Counted from the stretch's first letter, positions 17,278-27,123 are shown. The stretch: 64,000 nt of DNA from JAYFNU01 sp964622315 (GCA_964622315.1 CAZUOY010000001.1:1-64000); one strand, 5' to 3'. Notes: generated by a model not told the origin, from the letters alone. Made by a program: numbers and translations.

Positions 17278-18207
17278 ATGATAATCACCGTCACGCTCAA
17301 TCCCGCGCAGGATAAGTCGGTCGTAATAGAGAACTTCGGCTTCGATAAGGTTAACCGTATAACCGAAATGCGCTTAGACGCAGGCGGAAAGGGAATTAAC
17401 GTCTCCAAAACCATTAAAGCGCTCGGTGGCGAAACGCTCGCGCTCGGAGTGCTTGGCGGAAATATAGGCAACTACATAATGTCTACTATGGACAGGATGG
17501 ATATTCGCCACGATTTTGTCCACCTTCAGACCGAAACCAGAACAAACCTCAAAATATATGACCCGGCGACAAAGATGTATACGGATATAAACGAGCCGGG
17601 CTTCGAACTTCCCGCGGTAAGACTCAAAGAGGTGGAGACAAAGCTGTTTTATTACGCAAAGCCGGGCGATTTTGTCGTTTTTGCAGGCGGCGCACCAAGC
17701 GGTGTTCCGAGTGATATTTTTTTCAACTGGACACGTCGGCTACAGGCGAACGGCGTATCCGTAATATGCGACCTTGACGGAGAGCTGCTTAAAAGCGCGG
17801 TTATGGCGCGTCCGTTTATGATAAAGCCGAACCTCGCGGAGATTATGAGATTATGCGGTCTGCGCGACACCTCGATATATACCCTCGTCGGTGCGGCGCG
17901 AAAGCTTGTTGAGGGCGGTATAAGAACCGTCGTAGTTTCTCTGGGTCCAGACGGCGCACTGTTTGTAAATAAAAATGAGGCACTTTACGCGAAATCTCCG
18001 CGCGTTGAGGCGGTAAGCACCGTCGGCGCGGGCGATTCTATGACCGCCGCGCTTGTTTACTCGCTTACCTGTAACCACCGCTGGCGCGACGCTATAACGC
18101 TCGCAATGGCAACGGCTACGGCTAAGGTTATGTGCGAGGGCAACACCCCGCCGCCCGTAGAGCTTGTGAACAGGTATCGCTCAGGCGTAAGTGTAGAGCA
18201 GTGCTGA
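17278..18207 (+). CDS. PfkB-family sugar-phosphate kinase, 1-phosphofructokinase type
   Basis: 309 residues from ATG 17278, preceded by GGAGGT at 6 nt. The start IITVTLNPAQDKSVVI, the sugar-binding motif DAGGKGINVSKTIKALGG and the C-terminal ATP/anion-hole motif VGAGDSMTAAL with its catalytic Asp are those of FruK/LacC-type kinases, which phosphorylate fructose 1-phosphate or tagatose 6-phosphate in the cytoplasm. There is no phosphotransferase-system gene or DeoR regulator beside it, unlike the usual fru operon, so the natural substrate is open. Only 28 nt separate it from the 18236 membrane protein gene and no terminator is seen, so cotranscription is likely. Confidence 0.88.
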   Translation: MIITVTLNPAQDKSVVIENFGFDKVNRITEMRLDAGGKGINVSKTIKALGGETLALGVLGGNIGNYIMSTMDRMDIRHDFVHLQTETRTNLKIYDPATKMYTDINEPGFELPAVRLKEVETKLFYYAKPGDFVVFAGGAPSGVPSDIFFNWTRRLQANGVSVICDLDGELLKSAVMARPFMIKPNLAEIMRLCGLRDTSIYTLVGAARKLVEGGIRTVVVSLGPDGALFVNKNEALYAKSPRVEAVSTVGAGDSMTAALVYSLTCNHRWRDAITLAMATATAKVMCEGNTPPPVELVNRYRSGVSVEQC

Positions 18208-18235
18208 AGAATATTACCGAACAATGAGGTTAGTT

Positions 18236-20248
18236 ATGCGGCAGATTAATGACGGAAAGAATAAGCCTGGCGGACTTAGCAACGGCGCGAGAACGGCAAT
18301 CTCTTTTGCGATAAGCGTTGCCGTGGCGCTTGCGTGCCTTTTTCTTATTTATCCGTCTCTTGAAAATAACGACGACAACATTATTCATCTCGCGACGGCT
18401 GGCGCTTACGGCGAGACAGGGGATTTTGTTTTTCACGAAAACACGCTAATCACCCGCGCGTTTGTCTTCATTCAAAAATTGATTCCGACAATAAATGCCG
18501 TGACAGCGTTGGAGTATTTCTCTGTTTTTCTCGCCTTTTCTTTTTTAAGCGCGCTAATCTGGCTTTCACGACCTGACAGGATAGGCTTTTCGCTAAGTCT
18601 TATTCTGTCGCTTGTTATTGCGCCCTACGTCTACGACAAGATTCATTACACCAAATATGCAATCATCATCGGTGCGGCGGGCGTTCTGCTTATTTTTCTT
18701 TCCTCGCTTGAAAAGAAGCGCGGCGCGTTTCTCGCCGTCGGTTATCTGCTTTCTGCCTTCTCCTTCGCTATGCGCACTATCGGTTTCTTGTGCGGTGCGG
18801 CAATAGCGGGCACGGTTTGCCTTTTGTGTTTGCTTTTTGAAAGCGGACTCTCTTTCTTTAAAAGAAACACAAAGACGGTCTTTGCTTTTTTGGTCTTAGC
18901 CGTTATGATTGGCGGGCTATTCGTTTCCAGCGAGGCAATATGGCGCACGGATAAAACCGCTGACGCCGCTCGCGAGTACAACGACGCGCGGTGGACTCTG
19001 TCAGACTACTATCTTCCTGAGTACTCTGCAAACCGTGAGGCATACGAGGCGTTAGGCATAAGCGAAAACGATGTCGCAATTATCGGAGACTGGGCCTACG
19101 GTGACACATCAATTTACACCACCGAGCTTATGACCTCAATTCAGTCCATTCCAAACCCGCGCGGAGCATCGGATTGGTTTTCGCGTTTCGGAGAAACCTT
19201 CACAGGAATAGATTTGTTGAGCGTTTCCTTCTATGCGTCAATTCTGCTCGCCGCCTTGTCGTTTATAATCTCCGATAAGAAGGGCAGATTTATCTGCCTT
19301 ATCGGCGTGGCATTCTATTTTATTCTCGTGTTTGCGCTCTGTGTAGTGGGCAGAACTACCCGCTGGGTGGAAACAGGAATGCTTTCCGCGCTCGCTATGG
19401 CGCTTATCGTTCCGCTTGCGTTAAGGAAAAGGTCGCTAAGCAAAAACACAGAAAGAGCTTTCTTCGTGGTGGTTATCGCCGCTTCGATTGTTTTTGCCGT
19501 TGTATATAATATTCCGAAGGTAACTGACGAGGACAAGGGTAAAAATGCGACAGTCGCTTCCGTTTACGGTGAGCTTACCGCAAAGGAGGAGAACCTTTAT
19601 CTTTGCGACCTTGCTTCGCTACCCGCTGTGGAACGTGGCTTCGATACCTTCGAGCGGGTTCCCGAGGGATTCCTTAAGAATGTCTATTTCCTGGGTGGCT
19701 GGGACACAAACTCTCCCGCGAAGAACAGCGTGCTTTCTCGCTACGAAGTGGCTTCGCCGTATTCCGCGCTTATTGAAAAAGACAACGTATTCCTTGTGGA
19801 TACAAGGGAGTTTGATAGCAAGGCTAAGGCTGTTAAGGAGCATGTAAGCGAGGATGTCTGTTATTCGCTTTATGAGACTCTTGGCGGCTGCTATGTGTTT
19901 GCCTTTGCAGACGTTCCGAGCTCTGTTATCTCAGAGGAAAGCATTGAGATAACAGGCGCGGACAGCGAGCTTCTTGATATAAACAACAGTTTTCTTCGCA
20001 TATATCTTAACGCAAAGACCGATATTAAGTTTGTGAGTGCATACGTTATGCTCAAAGATATGGACGACGGCTCCAGCCTTACCTACCGAGCATACGTTAT
20101 CTACAATGAAAACGCAGAGTGCGGCTTTTCTATAACGCCGCCGTATTTAGACATTGTTAGCGGTGAATATAATATGTTTTTACTTTTGAAGGACGAGAAC
20201 GGAGATATTTACGGTTCAGCTGAGCCGTTCTTCTTCAGCGCCCGATGA
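18236..20248 (+). CDS. Large polytopic membrane protein of unknown function
   Basis: 670 residues from ATG 18236 (AGGT 5 nt upstream; ATG 18224 in frame is an alternative). Hydrophobic segments near residues 20-40, 75-95, 105-130, 140-160, 165-200, 220-240, 325-350, 355-380, 385-400 and 410-430 suggest about ten transmembrane helices, with a loop of about 80 residues before residue 325. The last 240 residues are soluble and probably extracellular. The topology is like polytopic glycosyltransferase-type or DUF6056-like proteins, but I see no catalytic motif that decides this. It lies between the PfkB kinase and phosphopentomutase, 35 nt before deoB, so the three may share a transcript. Confidence 0.75.
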   Translation: MRQINDGKNKPGGLSNGARTAISFAISVAVALACLFLIYPSLENNDDNIIHLATAGAYGETGDFVFHENTLITRAFVFIQKLIPTINAVTALEYFSVFLAFSFLSALIWLSRPDRIGFSLSLILSLVIAPYVYDKIHYTKYAIIIGAAGVLLIFLSSLEKKRGAFLAVGYLLSAFSFAMRTIGFLCGAAIAGTVCLLCLLFESGLSFFKRNTKTVFAFLVLAVMIGGLFVSSEAIWRTDKTADAAREYNDARWTLSDYYLPEYSANREAYEALGISENDVAIIGDWAYGDTSIYTTELMTSIQSIPNPRGASDWFSRFGETFTGIDLLSVSFYASILLAALSFIISDKKGRFICLIGVAFYFILVFALCVVGRTTRWVETGMLSALAMALIVPLALRKRSLSKNTERAFFVVVIAASIVFAVVYNIPKVTDEDKGKNATVASVYGELTAKEENLYLCDLASLPAVERGFDTFERVPEGFLKNVYFLGGWDTNSPAKNSVLSRYEVASPYSALIEKDNVFLVDTREFDSKAKAVKEHVSEDVCYSLYETLGGCYVFAFADVPSSVISEESIEITGADSELLDINNSFLRIYLNAKTDIKFVSAYVMLKDMDDGSSLTYRAYVIYNENAECGFSITPPYLDIVSGEYNMFLLLKDENGDIYGSAEPFFFSAR

Positions 20249-20283
20249 TTCTGTTTCGGGTATTCAAAAAAGAGGTAGACTAA

Positions 20284-21465
20284 ATGTCAAAAAGAGTTTT
20301 TCTTATCGTAATGGACAGCTTCGGCATAGGCGAGGCACCCGACGCGGCAGACTTCGGCGACAGCGGCGCGAACACGCTTAAAAGCGTGGTGTCGTCGCGT
20401 GATTTTCACGCGCCGACGCTCGCGAAGCTGGGTCTGTTCAATATCGACGGCGCTTCGTTTATGGAAAAAGCCGAAAAGCCGCTTGCGAGCTTTGCGAGAC
20501 TTCGCGAGCTTTCGCGCGGCAAGGATACCACAATAGGGCATTGGGAGATAGCAGGCGTTATTTCTCCCATGCCGCTTCCCACCTATCCCGAGGGTTTCCC
20601 CGAGGATTTTATTAAAGCTTTTGAAGCAAAGGTTAAAAGAAAGACCTTATGCAACAAGCCCTATTCGGGAACGGAGGTAATCAGAGATTACGGTGAGCGG
20701 CACATGAAGACGGGTGAGCTTATCGTCTACACCTCCGCAGACAGTGTTTTTCAAATAGCGGCGAACGAAGCCGTAGTGCCGCTTGAGGAGTTATATTCCA
20801 TCTGTCGCGCAGCAAGAGAACTGCTTGACGAAACGGGCAACGCCGTAGGAAGGGTAATCGCCCGCCCATTCGTAGGAGATACAAAAGAAACCTTTACCCG
20901 AACGACGAACCGACACGACTTTTCGCTGTTACCGCCAAAAAAGACAATGCTCGACTATATAAGCGAGGCGGGCAAAGAGGTAATAGCGGTAGGAAAGATA
21001 AACGATATCTTCGCGAAACGAGGGGTTACAAACGCGCTCGCCACAAAGGGCAACGCTGACGGTATGCGTGTAACCGACCTTGTGGAGGACAAAGCTTTTT
21101 CAGGTCTTTGTTTTGTAAACTTAGTCGATTTTGACATGCTTTATGGGCATAGAAACGACGTAGACGGTTACGCGAGGGCGGTAAGCGAATTTGACGAAGA
21201 TTTGTCTGATTTTATGAAAGAGATGAAGAAAGAGGACATTCTTATTATTACCGCTGACCACGGTTGTGACCCGGGCTTTACCAAAACCACCGACCATACG
21301 CGGGAGTATGTTCCTTTGCTCGTTTACGGTGAAAACATAATTAGCGGCGTAAATCTCGGCACACGCGACGGCTTTTGCGACATAGCGGCAAGTATATGCG
21401 ATTATCTTGATATTAAAACGGAAGACTTGGACGGAAACAGTTTTATTAAATACATTTTAAAGTAA
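20284..21465 (+). CDS. deoB: Phosphopentomutase
   Basis: 393 residues, the normal DeoB length. It has the alkaline-phosphatase-superfamily metal sites: VMDSFGIGEAPDA at the N-terminus, the phosphorylated Thr in KDTTIGHWEIAG near residue 82, FVNLVDFDMLYGHRND near 280, and TADHGCDP and TTDHTREYVPLLVYG near 320-340. The enzyme interconverts (deoxy)ribose 1- and 5-phosphate, linking nucleoside salvage to the pentose phosphate pathway in the cytoplasm. AAGAGG precedes ATG 20284. No nucleoside phosphorylase or deoxyribose-phosphate aldolase gene is adjacent, which is less common for deoB; the neighbours are two membrane proteins of unknown function. Confidence 0.96.
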   Translation: MSKRVFLIVMDSFGIGEAPDAADFGDSGANTLKSVVSSRDFHAPTLAKLGLFNIDGASFMEKAEKPLASFARLRELSRGKDTTIGHWEIAGVISPMPLPTYPEGFPEDFIKAFEAKVKRKTLCNKPYSGTEVIRDYGERHMKTGELIVYTSADSVFQIAANEAVVPLEELYSICRAARELLDETGNAVGRVIARPFVGDTKETFTRTTNRHDFSLLPPKKTMLDYISEAGKEVIAVGKINDIFAKRGVTNALATKGNADGMRVTDLVEDKAFSGLCFVNLVDFDMLYGHRNDVDGYARAVSEFDEDLSDFMKEMKKEDILIITADHGCDPGFTKTTDHTREYVPLLVYGENIISGVNLGTRDGFCDIAASICDYLDIKTEDLDGNSFIKYILK

Positions 21466-21480
21466 AATGGAGGGGTTAGT

Positions 21481-22893
21481 ATGAAGAACAGGGTTTTGTC
21501 GGCGGTATTATCCGTTATAATCTGCGTTGTTCAGCTTGTGGCTATGTTTTCGGCGGCGTCGATATTTGTCGCCGACGATTACATAAGCGCCGAAAATGTA
21601 AACAAGCAAACCGAACTGCTTGATTTATCAGCGGTTTTAGGTGGCGCTCAGACTGAGCCGCTGGTGACGGAGTTTTCTTCTCCGGCAAAAAGCTCAGCCG
21701 AGGTAATGCTTGAGCAGGCAATTTCCTTCGATGTAATTCAAGACTATTGGACCCTTCCGCTGGGCTCTGGAACGCCCTCGTGGCGCGTCGTTATCAACGT
21801 CGTTGGGGACAATGCGCGCGCGGCTACTGAGCATGCAAAAGCCAAACTCGCCGAGCAGCTGAAAACCGGCGGAGTCTACTTGTCGCTAAACGATATCGCT
21901 GAGAGCTTCGCAAGTGCTTATGCGGAATATGTTTATGAACACGGCTATATAAAAAGCAGCGACAGAGTATCCTGTAAAGCGGAGATAGACAAGCACCTCG
22001 GCTATTATTTTAGTACATTGGAAGAAACCGAGTTATTTACACCTGTCTCGTTCGACGGAAAAACGATTTACTTTTCCGTAACAGGCGAGAGAGGACCCGC
22101 CTTTCAAAACTACGTCGCCGATATGCTCAACGGCGCGAGGAGTCTCGCGGTACGGAGTTATCTTTGCGGTGCAGTCGATTATATCAAGCTCGGCGAGGAA
22201 ACGCCGCTTGTCGATACCGCCGCCGTTAAGGAGTATCTTGTCGGACGTATGAACGAGGCGTCGCAGATTTACGGCTTTTCGCTCAGCGAAGCCGATAAAG
22301 AACTGCTGTCAGGGTATTACGACGAGTTTATAAATAAAAGTATTGTTAACACGGTTACCGAAACGTTTCCCGAGCGTTCAGCGATAGACGGTTATATCGG
22401 CGCTGACCTGCTCGCGTTTGTCAGGACGACACTTAAGCCAGCCGTAAGATGGAGCCTTGTTGCGCTGTGTGTGGTTCTCGCGCTGTTATGTGTGCTTGTT
22501 TGGAAAAAGAAAAGAACAGCGGTTTTCTTTGAAAGCATTACGTTTATTCTTACCGCCGCGGCTCTCGGAGTCGCGGGTATATTCGCGCGGAGCGTTGACC
22601 TTACGTCGCTGCAATCGACAGCGTCTCTACTTGCCGGTGCGGACGCTGCAGAAACAGTAAAAAGCTTTGTCGGCGGTTTCGCTCGGGAGTTTGTTAACGC
22701 GGGTCTGCTACTTGCGGCGGCGGGAGTGCTTTTGCTCCTTGCGGCACTCGCTTTCGGAAGAAAGAAGAATGAGCTTTCGGCTGAAGCCATACCGACAGAC
22801 GAAGCTTCTGTTGATAAAGCTGACATAGCCGAGAACGAAGCCACCGTAAAACCTGAAGAAGATGTCACGGACAAAGAAGCAAAGACGGAATAA
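21481..22893 (+). CDS. Membrane protein with large extracellular N-terminal part, function unknown
   Basis: 470 residues from ATG 21481 (GGAGGGG 6-8 nt upstream), 15 nt after deoB. Residues 5-30 form a signal anchor, residues 35-315 are soluble and probably outside the cell, and three helices follow near 322-343, 350-372 and 402-422. The last 45 residues are an acidic, Ala/Glu-rich cytoplasmic tail. I recognise no family. Its position directly behind deoB and ahead of a strong terminator indicates it is the last gene of the operon that begins at 17278 or 18236. The shared layout with the 18236 protein (large external part plus several helices) may mean that both act at the envelope, but this is inference. 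Confidence 0.75.
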   Translation: MKNRVLSAVLSVIICVVQLVAMFSAASIFVADDYISAENVNKQTELLDLSAVLGGAQTEPLVTEFSSPAKSSAEVMLEQAISFDVIQDYWTLPLGSGTPSWRVVINVVGDNARAATEHAKAKLAEQLKTGGVYLSLNDIAESFASAYAEYVYEHGYIKSSDRVSCKAEIDKHLGYYFSTLEETELFTPVSFDGKTIYFSVTGERGPAFQNYVADMLNGARSLAVRSYLCGAVDYIKLGEETPLVDTAAVKEYLVGRMNEASQIYGFSLSEADKELLSGYYDEFINKSIVNTVTETFPERSAIDGYIGADLLAFVRTTLKPAVRWSLVALCVVLALLCVLVWKKKRTAVFFESITFILTAAALGVAGIFARSVDLTSLQSTASLLAGADAAETVKSFVGGFAREFVNAGLLLAAAGVLLLLAALAFGRKKNELSAEAIPTDEASVDKADIAENEATVKPEEDVTDKEAKTE

Positions 22894-22921
22894 GCCAAAC
22901 CAAAACAGAAAACAATATTTT

Positions 22922-22948
22922 AAGAGCTTCGGGCCAACCGAAGCTCTT
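22922..22948 (+). terminator. Intrinsic terminator closing the deoB operon
   Basis: AAGAGCTTCGG / CCGAAGCTCTT, an 11-bp stem with a GCCAA loop and a following TT run. Confidence 0.85.
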
Positions 22949-23047
22949 TTCTTGCAACAATATTCACTAATTCCATTGATACGTTAATAGTTATTCATTT
23001 TACCGTAAAATGGCAGCGAAAGACGACGAAATTACCCGCATTTTCAT

Positions 23048-23076
23048 TTGACATTGAAATAATAACAAACTATAAT
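23048..23076 (+). promoter_or_regulatory. Perfect-consensus sigma-A promoter of the opp operon
   Basis: TTGACA at 23048-23053, a 17-nt spacer and TATAAT at 23071-23076: both hexamers match consensus, so strong transcription is expected unless repressed. Confidence 0.9.
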
Positions 23077-23131
23077 TAAAAAATATTATTGTGTCTTTAT
23101 GCATAATAAAAAATCTGTTAGGGGTGCTTTT

Positions 23132-24043
23132 ATGGGCAAATATATCATAAAAAGGGTATTATTGGCGCTTTTGTCGGTTTTTATCATTATTGCCATAACC
23201 TTTTTTGCAATGAATGCCATACCGGGCGGACCTTTTAATAAAGAGAAGGCAACCGACCCTGCGGTAAAGGCTTTACTTGAGGCTCGCTTTAACCTCGACA
23301 AACCCGTCGGCACACAGTTTGTGCTCTATCTCAACAACCTGCTTCATGGCGACTTCGGTATCTCACTGAAGACCGGACGTGAAATTACCACAATAATAGG
23401 GGAGTCCTTCGCCATTTCGGCGAAGCTCGGCGGACTTGCGGCTATCTGCGCAATTATACCGGGGCTTCTGCTTGGAACGTGGGCGGCGCTTGCACGCAAC
23501 AAGCTGCCCGACAGAATTATAGTTTTCATAACAACCCTTTTTGTTTCGGTGCCGAGTTTCATACTCGCGACCTTCCTTCTGCTGGTTTTCTGTTTGAAGC
23601 TGGGGTGGCTGCCTGTATTCTCGGTAGACAACCAAAACTATCTGCTACCGATAATAGCGCTCAGCTTCTATCCAATGGCATACATCACCCGTCTTACAAA
23701 GTCCAGCCTTCTTGACGTATTAGGTCAAGATTACATCAGAACCGCGAGGGCGAAGGGGCTTTCTCAAAGCAAGGTGATAATTAAACATGCGCTTCGCAAC
23801 GCGCTTATCCCCGTCGTAACCTATGTAGGTCCAATGGTTGCCTACATTTTAACGGGCAGCTTAGTGGTTGAAACGGTCTTTACAATCGGCGGTCTTGGAA
23901 CAAAGTTTGTCGCGTCAATAAATAATCTCGACTATCCGCTGATTATGGCAACGACAATATTCCTTGCGACAATCATGGTTATAATGACGCTTCTCAGCGA
24001 CCTTGCTTATAAGCTCATTGACCCCAACATTGACTTTGAATAG
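23132..24043 (+). CDS. oppB: Oligopeptide ABC transporter permease OppB
   Basis: 303 residues from ATG 23132, chosen over the upstream in-frame start because AGGGG lies 7-8 nt before it and the first helix begins directly (MGKYIIKRVLLALLSVF). Six transmembrane helices are visible. The OppB signature GGPFNKEK occurs near residue 30 and the EAA loop that docks the ATPases reads DYIRTARAKGLSQSKVIIKHALRNALIP near 205. It forms the membrane channel with OppC. It is first in an oppB-oppC-oppD-oppF run with short gaps or overlaps, followed by oppA with its own promoter. Confidence 0.94.
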   Translation: MGKYIIKRVLLALLSVFIIIAITFFAMNAIPGGPFNKEKATDPAVKALLEARFNLDKPVGTQFVLYLNNLLHGDFGISLKTGREITTIIGESFAISAKLGGLAAICAIIPGLLLGTWAALARNKLPDRIIVFITTLFVSVPSFILATFLLLVFCLKLGWLPVFSVDNQNYLLPIIALSFYPMAYITRLTKSSLLDVLGQDYIRTARAKGLSQSKVIIKHALRNALIPVVTYVGPMVAYILTGSLVVETVFTIGGLGTKFVASINNLDYPLIMATTIFLATIMVIMTLLSDLAYKLIDPNIDFE

Positions 24044-24057
24044 AAAGGCTGAGGAAG

Positions 24058-25140
24058 ATGAAAGATAAAAAAGATAGCGATAAATTGCCTAAGAAGAACC
24101 CTCTCAGTATGCAAATAGACCTCAGCAAATTTGAGCCTGCGACCGCCGACGAAAAGCGTCAGCAGGACACGATGCGCCCGTCCACCACCTTTTTTAAGGA
24201 CGGAATGAAAAAGCTTTCAAGAAACCCTCTGGCTTTGGCGAGTATAATTGTGCTCGCGGTAATTGTAATTGTAATTTTTGTCGCGCCGCTTATCTGCCCG
24301 TACAGCTATGAGGATATGGTGACTATCGACGGGAAGCGCGATAAAACGGCAAAGAACCTTCCGCCGTTCACCTATTCTGAGCTTGAACAGAAAGCTATTG
24401 ATAACGGTGAGAAGCTTTTCCCGCATATCTTTGGAACCGACGCACTCGGACGCGATTATTTTATCCGAGTGATTTACGGCACACGCGTATCGCTCGCCGT
24501 CGGTCTGTTCGCGAGCTTGATTGTTCTTGTGATTGGTCTGATTTATGGTTCTATTTCGGGATACTGTGGCGGCAAGGTAGACCTAATTATGATGCGAATA
24601 GTTGACATAATCTATTCGCTGCCGGATATGCTTATAGTCATTCTTTTGTCTGTGGTGTTGCACAGTGTGCTTGCCTCGGCGCCGTCGGGCTCGCTTATGC
24701 AGCGGCTTGGAACTAATATGATAAGCTTGTTCGTTGTGTTCGGGCTTCTCTATTGGGTGGGTATGGCGCGCCTCGTCAGAGGACAGGTTTTATATATCAA
24801 GAACAACGAGTATGTGCTTGCCGCACGCGCTCTCGGTGCAAAGCCGGGAAGAATAATTAAGAAGCATATACTTCCCAACTGTATGAGCGTTATATTTATT
24901 TCGGCGGCTCTGCAAATTCCGTCCGCGATATTTACCGAAAGCTTCCTGAGCTTCGTCGGCCTTGGAGTGCAAGCGCCGATGCCCAGCCTCGGCTCACTTG
25001 CCAACGCCGCGCGCGAGGGCCTTCAAAGCTACCCCTACAAGCTGATTTATCCGTCTATAGTCATTTGTCTTATTGTTCTTTCGTTCAACCTTTTGGGCGA
25101 CGGACTTAGAGACGCCTTTGACCCGAAGTTAAGGAGATAG
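24058..25140 (+). CDS. oppC: Oligopeptide ABC transporter permease OppC
   Basis: 360 residues. A charged N-terminal tail of about 55 residues precedes the OppC N-terminal segment and first helix (LASIIVLAVIVIVIFVAPLICP near 60-80). HIFGTDALGRDYFIRVIYGTRVSLAVG near 122 is the OppC/DppC signature, and EYVLAARALGAKPGRIIKKHILPN near 250 is the EAA loop. It pairs with OppB in the membrane. It starts 14 nt after oppB and ends 4 nt before the oppD start codon, which indicates translational coupling. Confidence 0.94.
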   Translation: MKDKKDSDKLPKKNPLSMQIDLSKFEPATADEKRQQDTMRPSTTFFKDGMKKLSRNPLALASIIVLAVIVIVIFVAPLICPYSYEDMVTIDGKRDKTAKNLPPFTYSELEQKAIDNGEKLFPHIFGTDALGRDYFIRVIYGTRVSLAVGLFASLIVLVIGLIYGSISGYCGGKVDLIMMRIVDIIYSLPDMLIVILLSVVLHSVLASAPSGSLMQRLGTNMISLFVVFGLLYWVGMARLVRGQVLYIKNNEYVLAARALGAKPGRIIKKHILPNCMSVIFISAALQIPSAIFTESFLSFVGLGVQAPMPSLGSLANAAREGLQSYPYKLIYPSIVICLIVLSFNLLGDGLRDAFDPKLRR

Positions 25141-25144
25141 CGTT

Positions 25145-26161
25145 ATGGATAACGAGAAGAATATTCTACAGGTAAAAAACCTTAAAACCTCGTTCTTCAC
25201 CGACGCTGGCGTTGCCGTGGCGGTAAACGGGCTAACCTTCAACCTTGATAAAGGAAAGATACTTGGCATAGTCGGCGAATCCGGAAGCGGCAAGAGCGTT
25301 ACGGCTTACTCTATTATGGGCATTCTCGCGGACACGGGAAGGATTGTGGACGGCGAAATTCTTTATAAGGGCGAGGATGTAACGAAATACTCAAAGAAGA
25401 AGATGCAGCAGTTCCGCGGAAAGAATGTAAGCATAATCTTCCAAGACCCAATGACCTCGCTGAACCCTGTTTATACGGTGGGAAACCAGCTTATGGAGGG
25501 CATAATGCTCCACACCGACCGTAACCGTAAGCAGGCATACGAGCGGGCGCTCGAAATGCTTACCCTTGTCGGAGTGAACGACCCCGAAAGAAGAATTAAA
25601 CAGTATCCAAGCGAGCTTTCGGGCGGTCTTCGCCAGCGCGTAATGATAGCAATGGCAATGGCGTGCGAGCCGGATATTCTTATAGCGGACGAGCCGACAA
25701 CAGCGCTCGACGTTACAATTCAAGCTCAGATACTTGAGCTTATGAAAGACCTTCAAAAGAAGCTCGGTATGTCCATAATTCTCATAACCCATGACCTCGG
25801 TGTAATCGCGAGCATGTGCGACGAGATAATCGTTATGTACGGCGGTCGTGTTTGCGAACGCGGAACGGCGGACGAGATTTTCTATAACCCGAAGCATGAA
25901 TACACAAAGGGACTTCTTCGTTCTATTCCGAAAGAGAGTAGCATGAACGAGCGACTTGTTCCTATTGCGGGCTCGCCTATCGACGTGCTTAATATGCCGA
26001 AGGGCTGCGCTTTTTCGGCTCGGTGCGACTGTGCTATGAAGATTTGCCTTGAGGAGCACCCCGAGGAGTTATGGGTGGCGAACGACCATCTCGCTTCCTG
26101 CTGGATGAACGCGAAACCCGACGCGGCAAAAAAGAAAAGCAAGGGAGGCGAAAAGGAATGA
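25145..26161 (+). CDS. oppD: Oligopeptide ABC transporter ATP-binding protein OppD
   Basis: 338 residues. Walker A GESGSGKSV, Q-loop IIFQDPMTSLNP, signature LSGGLRQRVMIAMA, Walker B ILIADEPTTALDV and the switch His in LITHDLGVIA are all present. The C-terminal oligopeptide-specific extension contains CAFSARCDCAMKIC, the cysteine pattern that carries an Fe-S cluster or metal in some relatives. It energises uptake together with OppF. Its stop overlaps the oppF start by 4 nt (ATGA). Confidence 0.95.
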   Translation: MDNEKNILQVKNLKTSFFTDAGVAVAVNGLTFNLDKGKILGIVGESGSGKSVTAYSIMGILADTGRIVDGEILYKGEDVTKYSKKKMQQFRGKNVSIIFQDPMTSLNPVYTVGNQLMEGIMLHTDRNRKQAYERALEMLTLVGVNDPERRIKQYPSELSGGLRQRVMIAMAMACEPDILIADEPTTALDVTIQAQILELMKDLQKKLGMSIILITHDLGVIASMCDEIIVMYGGRVCERGTADEIFYNPKHEYTKGLLRSIPKESSMNERLVPIAGSPIDVLNMPKGCAFSARCDCAMKICLEEHPEELWVANDHLASCWMNAKPDAAKKKSKGGEKE

Positions 26162-27123
26162 AGAAGGACGACAACATAGTTGAAATCAAAAACCTGAAGC
26201 AGTATTTCCCCGTAAAGACGGGCTTCTTTAAAACGATACCTCTCAAAGCTGTGGACGATGTTTCCTTTTCGATTAAACGTGGCGAAACGCTCGGACTCGT
26301 CGGCGAATCAGGCTGTGGAAAAACCACGGTCGGACGCACGATTCTAAGGCTATACAAACCCACCGCGGGTCAGGTCTTTTTTGACGGAAACGAGATAACC
26401 GACGGCAACATTGACCAGTACCGTAAACGTATGCAGATGGTTTTCCAAGACCCATATTCCTCGCTTAACCCGAGAATGACGGTTTCCGATATAATCGGCG
26501 AGCCGCTTGATATTCACAAGCTCTATTCAAGCCCCGCCGAGCGCAAGGAGAAGATAGCTGAGCTTATGAGTCTTGTCGGGCTCGGAACAGAGCACGCCAA
26601 CCGCTACGCTCACGAATTCAGCGGCGGACAGCGCCAGAGAATAGGCATAGCCCGAGCACTTGCCGTCAACCCCGAGTTTATTATCTGCGACGAGCCTGTT
26701 TCGGCTCTTGACGTTTCCATTCAAGCGCAGATTATAAATACTTTTGAGGACCTACAGAAGAAGCTGGGTATAACCTATCTGTTTATTGCACATGACCTTA
26801 TGGTTGTTCACCACATAAGCAATCGAATCGCGGTTATGTATCTCGGAAAAATAGTCGAGATTGGCTCAGCCGACGAGATAAACAACGCGCCGATTCATCC
26901 CTACACAGTGTCGCTTATCTCCGCCGTTCCGATACCCGACCCCAAAACCGCGAGGGAGCGCAAGAGGATAGTTCTTGAAGGTGACGTTCCGAGTCCGCTA
27001 AAGATGCCAAGCGGCTGTCCGTTTAGGACAAGGTGCGCCTACGCAACGGAAAAGTGCGCCGAGGTTTGTCCTCAGCTTACCGACCGTAAGGACGGTCATA
27101 TGGTTGCTTGCTGGAATAAGTAA
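26158..27123 (+). CDS. oppF: Oligopeptide ABC transporter ATP-binding protein OppF
   Basis: 321 residues from ATG 26158, overlapping the end of oppD; GGAGGCGAAAAGG upstream supports this start over the in-frame one at 26071. Walker A GESGCGKTT, signature FSGGQRQRIGIARA, Walker B FIICDEPVSALDV and switch His FIAHDLMVV are intact. The C-terminal CPFRTRCAYATEKC matches the cysteine pattern of OppD/OppF. It is the second ATPase of the complex. Only a weak hairpin follows it (about 27125-27149), so some read-through into oppA is possible. Confidence 0.95.
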   Translation: MKKDDNIVEIKNLKQYFPVKTGFFKTIPLKAVDDVSFSIKRGETLGLVGESGCGKTTVGRTILRLYKPTAGQVFFDGNEITDGNIDQYRKRMQMVFQDPYSSLNPRMTVSDIIGEPLDIHKLYSSPAERKEKIAELMSLVGLGTEHANRYAHEFSGGQRQRIGIARALAVNPEFIICDEPVSALDVSIQAQIINTFEDLQKKLGITYLFIAHDLMVVHHISNRIAVMYLGKIVEIGSADEINNAPIHPYTVSLISAVPIPDPKTARERKRIVLEGDVPSPLKMPSGCPFRTRCAYATEKCAEVCPQLTDRKDGHMVACWNK

